Assembly: GCA_947631715.1 (NCBI GenBank)
Contig: CANRMK010000046.1
Coordinates: 1-10,499 of the forward strand
Source: an uncultured Acetatifactor sp.
GTDB taxonomy: Bacteria > Bacillota > Clostridia > Lachnospirales > Lachnospiraceae
Reading direction: 5' to 3'
Length of the DNA: 10,499 nt
Position 1 is the first letter of the stretch; every line of letters begins with the position of its first letter. Positions 1-4,584 of this stretch are shown here, piece after piece. A model generated the notes under the pieces. The model saw only the letters and a program-made list of their open reading frames with translations. It was not told where the DNA came from and did no database searches. The position numbers and the translations under genes are program-made.

Positions 1-996
1 CTGGCCCTGATGAGCAATCTGCGGCCCGGGGACGAGCTTCTCTCCCCGGTGGGAAAGCCTTACGATACCCTGGAGGAGGTGATCGGTATCCGTCCCTCCA
101 GAGGGTCCCTGGCGGAGTACGGGGTGACGTACAGGCAGGTGGATCTGCTGCCGGACGGAGGCTTTGACTATGACGCGATCCGAAAGGGCATGAACGAGAG
201 GACCCGGCTGGTCACGATCCAGCGATCCAAGGGCTATCAGACGAGACCCACTCTGTCTGTGGCGCGCATGGGGGAGCTGATCGCATTTGTCAAGGGGATC
301 AAGCCGGATGTGATCTGCATGGTGGACAACTGCTATGGAGAATTTGTGGAGACCACAGAGCCTGTGGAGGCAGGGGCCGATATGGCGGTGGGATCCCTGA
401 TCAAGAACCCGGGAGGCGGACTGGCCCCAATAGGCGGATACATTGTGGGGAGAAAGGACTGTGTGGAGAACGCGGCCTGCCGGCTTACCTCGCCGGGACT
501 GGCCAAGGAGGTAGGGGCTTCCCTGGGAGTGCTGCGGGACTTTTACCAGGGGCTTTTTCTGGCGCCCACCGTCACGGCATCTGCGCTGAAAGCCTCCGTC
601 TTTGCGGCGAATCTCTATGAAAGGCTTGGCTATCCCGTGATTCCGGACGGCGCCGAGAGCCGCCACGACATTATACAGGCCATCACGCTGGGAAGCCCGG
701 AAGCGGTCATCGCATTCTGCCAGGGCATACAGGCAGGCTCTCCTGTGGACAGCCATGTGACGCCCCAGCCCTGGGACATGCCGGGATACGATTCCCAGGT
801 GATCATGGCGGCCGGCGCCTTTGTGTCCGGCTCGTCCATCGAGCTCTCCGCAGACGGCCCCATCAAGCCCCCCTATGCGGTGTACTTCCAGGGAGGGCTT
901 ACCTGGCAGCACGGGAAATTCGGCATTCTGAAATCCCTCCAGGCCCTTGTGGACCAGGGAATCGTGGGAGAAGACCGGCTTCGGAAATTCTGTTGA
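1..996 (+). CDS. Methionine gamma-lyase / aluminium-resistance family PLP enzyme, 5' end missing
   Basis: The frame is open from the first base, so the gene starts left of the window. The visible 331 codons are the C-terminal three quarters of a family usually about 420-430 aa long. It is a fold-type I pyridoxal-phosphate enzyme of the Met_gamma_lyase (PF06838) group, related to cystathionine gamma-synthase/lyases. Visible hallmarks are NLRPGDELLSPVGKPYDTLE near the left edge, MVDNCYGEF with the Asp expected to contact the PLP ring, and GSLIKNPGGGLAP, whose Lys (codon 403-405) is the likely Schiff-base lysine. SSIELSADGPIKPPY lies near the end. Databases call it methionine gamma-lyase or aluminium resistance protein, but the physiological substrate is poorly established. 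It ends just before two promoter-like sequences, so it probably belongs to an upstream transcription unit. Family assignment is firm; function is tentative. Confidence 0.93.
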   Translation: MALMSNLRPGDELLSPVGKPYDTLEEVIGIRPSRGSLAEYGVTYRQVDLLPDGGFDYDAIRKGMNERTRLVTIQRSKGYQTRPTLSVARMGELIAFVKGIKPDVICMVDNCYGEFVETTEPVEAGADMAVGSLIKNPGGGLAPIGGYIVGRKDCVENAACRLTSPGLAKEVGASLGVLRDFYQGLFLAPTVTASALKASVFAANLYERLGYPVIPDGAESRHDIIQAITLGSPEAVIAFCQGIQAGSPVDSHVTPQPWDMPGYDSQVIMAAGAFVSGSSIELSADGPIKPPYAVYFQGGLTWQHGKFGILKSLQALVDQGIVGEDRLRKFC

Positions 997-1021
997 AAAA
1001 GGTCAAAATAAATGATATGAT
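993..1021 (+). promoter_or_regulatory. Candidate sigma-A promoter P1
   Basis: TTGAAA (993-998) and TATGAT (1016-1021) are separated by 17 nt. Each hexamer differs from the consensus TTGACA/TATAAT at one position. The -35 box overlaps the stop codon of the upstream lyase gene. The DNA is clearly more AT-rich than the flanking coding sequence. Transcription would begin near 1028 and read DUF4321-radC-mreB and beyond. Called by eye from consensus and spacing. Confidence 0.6.
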
Positions 1022-1026
1022 TTTTG

Positions 1027-1055
1027 TGTACAGTCTTTCCATTTTGTGGTACTAT
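1027..1055 (+). promoter_or_regulatory. Candidate sigma-A promoter P2
   Basis: TGTACA (1027-1032, four of six consensus positions) and TACTAT (1050-1055) have a 17-nt spacer. The start would be near 1062, directly at the 5' edge of the inverted repeat at 1064-1114, so the RNA would begin with that structure. It is weaker by consensus than the promoter just upstream. The two may act as tandem promoters, or only one may be real. Confidence 0.42.
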
Positions 1056-1063
1056 AAAAAGGC

Positions 1064-1114
1064 GTATGGGACTTTTGTGCCGCCGGGCAGCGGCGAAAGA
1101 GCGGTCCCAGCTAC
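1064..1114 (+). promoter_or_regulatory. Structured 5' leader (imperfect inverted repeat) before DUF4321
   Basis: Nested complementary segments are visible. GTA (1064-1066) pairs with TAC (1112-1114). TGGGAC (1067-1072) pairs perfectly with GTCCCA (1104-1109). TTTT (1073-1076) can pair with GAAA (1095-1098), including one G-U. GCCGC (1079-1083) pairs with GCGGC (1090-1094) around a six-base loop. That is about 18 base pairs in one interrupted hairpin. There is no run of T after it, so it is not a standard intrinsic terminator. It lies between the promoter candidates and the DUF4321 start, as a cis-acting leader would. TCCC (1105-1108) could alternatively pair with GGGA (1128-1131) at the ribosome-binding region, which would allow a translational switch, but that pairing is only four bases. 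It matches no riboswitch class I recognise. Confidence 0.45.
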
Positions 1115-1131
1115 CAAAGAAAGAACGGGGA

Positions 1132-1377
1132 ATGATTTTGAAAAGAGTAAACTGGGTCCTGATACTTCTGGTACTGGTAGGCTTTGTACTGGGCAGATTC
1201 ATAGGCACTTTCTTTGAGGGCAGCTTTTTAAATTACGGCCAGTCTTTCGGCTTAAGCTCCCCCGTAGTTCTGGATCTGGGCTTCTTTGTACTGACATTCG
1301 GCCTGACCATCAACATCACCATCGCCAGCGTGCTGGGAGTGGTGATCGCATTGGTGGTGTACCGTTTTATCAGGTAA
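1132..1377 (+). CDS. DUF4321 small membrane protein
   Basis: An 81-residue protein of unknown function. It starts with a short basic stretch and a hydrophobic helix (about residues 7-24), followed by GRFIGTFFEGSFLNYG, a polar turn, and a second hydrophobic pair of segments (LDLGFFVLTFGLTINI then IASVLGVVIALVVYRF). This two-part pattern and the LDLG..LTFG motif match the DUF4321 family, commonly found beside maf/radC/mreB in Clostridia. The open frame extends upstream to 1024, but that part crosses the leader hairpin and shows no family similarity, so I reject it. ATG 1132 is one start choice. TTG 1138 is an alternative, since GGGGA (1127-1131) abuts the ATG but lies six bases before the TTG. 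It is the first gene of the shape/division block and has no known role in it. Confidence 0.8.
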   Translation: MILKRVNWVLILLVLVGFVLGRFIGTFFEGSFLNYGQSFGLSSPVVLDLGFFVLTFGLTINITIASVLGVVIALVVYRFIR

Positions 1378-1414
1378 GAGAATGATGCGTCGGAGAAGGA
1401 AGACAAGGAGACGC

Positions 1415-2119
1415 ATGAAAAAAGACACAACTGCAAAAGCGGGCTCGCCGGAGCTTCCCTATGAAAGATTCCTGCGGTTCGGCCCGGAATGTCTGACGGA
1501 GGCAGAGCTGCTGGCCATTATCCTGCGCACCGGCACGGCGGACAACCATGTGATGCAGGCCGCGGAACAGGTGCTAAAGCTTGCCAGGTATCCCCGGGAG
1601 GGACTTCTCGGGCTTTACAATGTGACCCTGGAGGAGCTCCTTTCCGTCAGGGGGATCGGACAGGTCAAGGCGGTGAGGCTGAAGTGCCTGGCGGAGCTGT
1701 CCAAGCGCATGAGCGAGGCCAGGGCCAGAGAGGGGCTTGATTTCAAAAGCCCCGTCCAGGTGGCAGATTACTTTATGGAAAAGCTCAGGCACAAAGACAC
1801 GGAGTGCGTGGTGCTGGTCTGCCTGGACTCCAGGTGCCGCATGCTGGACGAAAGGCAGATGTCCCAGGGCAGCGTAAAGATGGCGCTGATCCCGCCCAGG
1901 GAGATCTTCCTGCACGCCCTGGAATGCAGGGCGGTAAACATTCTTCTGGTGCACAACCACCCCAGCGGGGATCCGGCCCCCAGCAGAGCCGATAAGGAAC
2001 TGACGGACCATCTGAGGAAGCTGGGGGAGATGATGGATATCCCGCTGTTAGATCATATCGTTATAGGCGATAACAGATATGTCAGCTTCCGGGAGCAGTC
2101 CTGGTACACAACAGAGTGA
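1415..2119 (+). CDS. radC: RadC family JAB/MPN-domain protein
   Basis: 234 residues, normal for RadC. The N-terminal UPF0758 part contains LTEAELLAIILRTGT and a helix-hairpin-helix (LLSVRGIGQVKAVRLKCLAE, about residues 75-95). The C-terminal part is a JAB1/MPN metalloprotease-like domain with an intact JAMM signature: a Glu in PPREIFLHALE, then HNHPSGDPAPSRAD with His180, His182 and the downstream Ser and Asp. Its historical link to DNA repair is not well supported, and the true substrate is unknown. I chose ATG 1415 because AAGGAG (1405-1410) precedes it by four bases. The frame opens at 1382, but that extension is an Arg-rich stretch with no family similarity. It sits between DUF4321 and mreB, the usual clostridial position. 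Confidence 0.93.
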   Translation: MKKDTTAKAGSPELPYERFLRFGPECLTEAELLAIILRTGTADNHVMQAAEQVLKLARYPREGLLGLYNVTLEELLSVRGIGQVKAVRLKCLAELSKRMSEARAREGLDFKSPVQVADYFMEKLRHKDTECVVLVCLDSRCRMLDERQMSQGSVKMALIPPREIFLHALECRAVNILLVHNHPSGDPAPSRADKELTDHLRKLGEMMDIPLLDHIVIGDNRYVSFREQSWYTTE

Positions 2120-2178
2120 TCTTCCGGGATCACCGCCGGCTTATAAGGCCGCATACGACAGAAAGGGGTTTTAACACT

Positions 2179-3189
2179 TTGGCCAACAACTCATTTGGTA
2201 TCGATCTGGGTACCAACAACATCAAGATCTACAGCAGGAGCGAGGACAATATCCTGGTGGAAAAGAACATGATCGCCATCGAGAACAAGAACACGCTCTT
2301 TGCCTATGGGAACTCTGCTTTTGAAATGTATGAGAAAGCGCCCGGCAATATTCATATTTCCTATCCGCTTTCCAACGGTGTCATAGCGGACATTAAGAAT
2401 ATGGAGACACTGGTGAAGTATTTCATAAACGATCTGCAGAAAGGCAACAGCAGGCCCGCGGATTTTTATATTGCAGTGCCCACGGACGTCACCGAGGTGG
2501 AGAAGAGGGCCTTTTACGATCTGATCCGGGACGCCGGCGTAAAGGCAAAGAAGATCATGGTGATCGAAAAGGCTGTGGCGGACGGCCTGGGGCTGGACAT
2601 TGATGTGAAGAATTCCCAGGGCGTTTTGGTGGTGAACGTGGGATATGAGACCACGGAAATCTCCATTCTCTCCCTGGGCGGCATCGTTCTAAGCCGCCTG
2701 ATCAAGATCGGCGGGCTGAAATTCGACGAGGCGATCCGGGCCGCGGTGAGAAAGGAGTACAGCCTGATCATCGGGGGAAAGACGGCGGAGACCGTGAAGA
2801 TATCCCTGCGGGAGCTTGAACAGGAAGGCCATGGAGCAGTAGTGTACGGCCGCGACATTGTCACCGGGCTCCCCGTGGAGCGGGAGATCCCCACAAAGCT
2901 GGTAGATCAGTCCCTGGAGGAACACTTCAACACCATCATCGACAACGTAAAGGTGATCCTGGAGCGCACGCCGCCGGAGCTTGCCGCCGATATCTACAGG
3001 CACGGCATTTATCTCACCGGCGGAGCTTCCCAGGTGAACCATCTGGCGGAGCGTTTGGGCGCGGGCACCGGACTAAAGATCAACGTGTCGGAGAACCCCA
3101 TGACGAGCGTTGTCATGGGCATCGCCAAGGTCATCAGGGAAGACAATTATAAATCCGTTGCATACGCTATCGAAGGAATGAGTAAATGA
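2179..3189 (+). CDS. mreB: MreB-family actin-like rod-shape protein, divergent ATP site
   Basis: 336 residues, the usual MreB length. MreB polymerises under the membrane and guides lateral wall synthesis. Actin-fold motifs appear in order: GIDLGTNNIKIY (residues 7-18, phosphate-1), NGVIADI, AVPTDVTEVEKRAFYDLI, VIEKAVADGLGL (from 128), VNVGYETTEISILSLGGIV (from 152, phosphate-2), IGGLKFDEAI (from 177), GGKTAETVKI, ILERTPPELAADI and LTGGASQV (279-286, adenine site). Several catalytic positions differ from the family norm: EEP is EKA, the phosphate-2 Asp is Asn153, and the Asp of the GDxxDEAI motif is Leu180. I chose TTG 2179 because GAAAGGGG (2161-2168) lies ten bases upstream and similarity begins there. 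The frame runs back to GTG 2116, overlapping the radC stop, but that extension looks noncoding. The 3' end overlaps mreC by ATGA, implying coupled translation. Confidence 0.9.
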   Translation: MANNSFGIDLGTNNIKIYSRSEDNILVEKNMIAIENKNTLFAYGNSAFEMYEKAPGNIHISYPLSNGVIADIKNMETLVKYFINDLQKGNSRPADFYIAVPTDVTEVEKRAFYDLIRDAGVKAKKIMVIEKAVADGLGLDIDVKNSQGVLVVNVGYETTEISILSLGGIVLSRLIKIGGLKFDEAIRAAVRKEYSLIIGGKTAETVKISLRELEQEGHGAVVYGRDIVTGLPVEREIPTKLVDQSLEEHFNTIIDNVKVILERTPPELAADIYRHGIYLTGGASQVNHLAERLGAGTGLKINVSENPMTSVVMGIAKVIREDNYKSVAYAIEGMSK

Positions 3190-4076
3190 GCCCGATCATA
3201 AAGAAAAAGGGGGAGAAATTTACCTTACCCAGTAAATATCTCCTCCTCATTTTGACAATTCTCTGTACGGTCCTGATGATGATCACATTCGGCACGGACG
3301 TGTTCAACCGGCCGTTAAATACGGCGGCAGGCTATGTGATCGTCCCCTTTCAGCAGGGGATCGGGAAGCTGGGAGGCTGGCTTGCCAACCGCTCCGAGGA
3401 GCTTGTGCAGATCCGTTCCCTTTTGGACGAGAATGAACAGCTGCGGGCCCAGGTCGCGGCGCTGACAGAGGAAAATACGCTGCTGCAGCAGGACAAATAC
3501 GAATTGAACCAGCTCAGAGAACTGGTAGAGCTCGACGAACAGTACGGCGAATACAACAAGGTGGGCGCCCGCATCATCAGCCGGGACGCCGGGAACTGGT
3601 ACTCCTCCTTTATCATTGACAAAGGGGCGGAGGACGGCTTTGAGACGGATATGAATGTGATTGCAGGAGGCGGCCTGGTGGGGCGTATCACGGCGGTGGG
3701 CCCCAACTGGTCCCGCGTCACCTCCGTCATTTCCGACAACAGCAACGTCAGCGGCAAGACCTTGTCTACCCAGGACAATCTGATCGTATCCGGAAATCTC
3801 CAGCTGATGGCGGAAAACTGCATTACGTTCGGACAGCTTGTGGACAGCCGGAACGCGGTCGCGGTGGGAGATAAGATCGTCACGTCCGACATCAGCGACA
3901 AGTTCCTGCCGGATATCCTGATCGGATACATAAACAGCATCGAGATGGACGCGAATAATCTCACCAAGTCCGGCCGGCTGACTCCCGCCGTGGATTTTGA
4001 GCACCTGAATGAGGTGCTGGTGATCACTGACAAAAAACAGGAGATCGTGGAGGAAGACGAAGAAAATGCTTCGTAA
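3186..4076 (+). CDS. mreC: Rod shape-determining protein MreC
   Basis: 296 residues with the standard MreC layout. A basic cytoplasmic tail (IIKKKGEK) leads to one transmembrane helix (about residues 18-35). A periplasm-equivalent helical coiled coil follows (about 72-118, with RSLLDENEQLRAQVAALTEE), then the C-terminal beta domain. The beta domain has the family signature RDAGNWYSSFIIDKG followed by GLVGRI and a central ISDNSNVSG. MreC links cytoplasmic MreB filaments to the extracellular transpeptidase PBP2 and activates the RodA-PBP2 pair. The start ATG overlaps the mreB stop (ATGA), so translation is likely coupled. The acidic tail (EIVEEDEENAS) overlaps the mreD start by 11 nt, and the purine-rich codons for EEDEE also supply the mreD ribosome-binding site. 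Nothing appears truncated. Confidence 0.95.
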   Translation: MSPIIKKKGEKFTLPSKYLLLILTILCTVLMMITFGTDVFNRPLNTAAGYVIVPFQQGIGKLGGWLANRSEELVQIRSLLDENEQLRAQVAALTEENTLLQQDKYELNQLRELVELDEQYGEYNKVGARIISRDAGNWYSSFIIDKGAEDGFETDMNVIAGGGLVGRITAVGPNWSRVTSVISDNSNVSGKTLSTQDNLIVSGNLQLMAENCITFGQLVDSRNAVAVGDKIVTSDISDKFLPDILIGYINSIEMDANNLTKSGRLTPAVDFEHLNEVLVITDKKQEIVEEDEENAS

Positions 4077-4584
4077 AACAGTCGTTGCCATCTTCATACT
4101 GGTCTGCTTTATCCTGCAGTGCAGTGTGTTCAAGAGCCTTGCCTTTGCCAACGTGATTCCGAATCTGATGATCATTCTGACCTCTGCATTCGGCTTTATG
4201 CGCGGGGAGAAAGAGGGGCTGGTCATCGGATTTGTCTGCGGGCTTTTGAGCGATATCTTCTTTGGAAATTTTCTGGGCTTTTGCGCCCTGATTTTAATGT
4301 ATATCGGGTATCTGAACGGAAAGTTCAGCCGCATTTTTTATCCGGAGGACATCAAGCTTCCGTTAGCGCTTATCGTGACCAGCGACCTGTCCTACGGGCT
4401 GATCTGTTATATCCTGCTGTTCCTGCTGCGCGGCAGATTTCAGTTTACCTATTATTTTGTACATATTATCCTGCCGGAGGCACTGTATACCATTGTAGTC
4501 ACGCTGTTTCTCTATCCCCTGCTCCTTAAGGTGAATGAGAAGCTGGAAGCCTATGAGAGGAAGAGGGCGCAGAAATTTGTTTGA
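4066..4584 (+). CDS. mreD: Rod shape-determining protein MreD
   Basis: 172 residues, almost entirely hydrophobic, with about five predicted membrane helices. The order is a helix at about 5-24, NVIPNLMIILTSAFGFMRG, EGLVIGFVCGLLSDIFFG, a helix with ALILMYIGYL, then two long C-terminal helices before a basic tail (KRAQKF). The PNL motif and the G..GF.CG...D pattern in the second and third helices are typical of MreD. It acts in the membrane as part of the MreBCD-RodA-PBP2 elongation complex. The start overlaps mreC by 11 nt and has GGAGGAAG (4049-4056) nine bases upstream. Its C-terminal codons overlap the start region of the next gene. Assignment rests on topology, motifs and position, because MreD conserves little sequence. 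Confidence 0.9.
   Translation: MLRKTVVAIFILVCFILQCSVFKSLAFANVIPNLMIILTSAFGFMRGEKEGLVIGFVCGLLSDIFFGNFLGFCALILMYIGYLNGKFSRIFYPEDIKLPLALIVTSDLSYGLICYILLFLLRGRFQFTYYFVHIILPEALYTIVVTLFLYPLLLKVNEKLEAYERKRAQKFV

Noticed and set aside
1024..1131. Longer N-terminus for the DUF4321 protein from 1024
   Set aside because: It would overlap the -10 box of promoter P2 and the leader hairpin, and the added 36 residues are unlike the family N-terminus.
1382..1414. Longer N-terminus for RadC from 1382
   Set aside because: The extra residues are a run of Arg and Lys with no similarity to RadC, and AAGGAG is placed correctly for ATG 1415.
2130..2160. Promoter or hairpin in the radC-mreB spacer (CGGC TTATAAG GCCG)
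   Set aside because: The stem is only four solid pairs, and the TTATAA has no suitably spaced -35 element.
3315..4334. 339-codon minus-strand open frame opposite mreC and mreD
   Set aside because: It lies antisense to two genes with clear family signatures. The translation is low in motif content and has no credible ribosome-binding site context.
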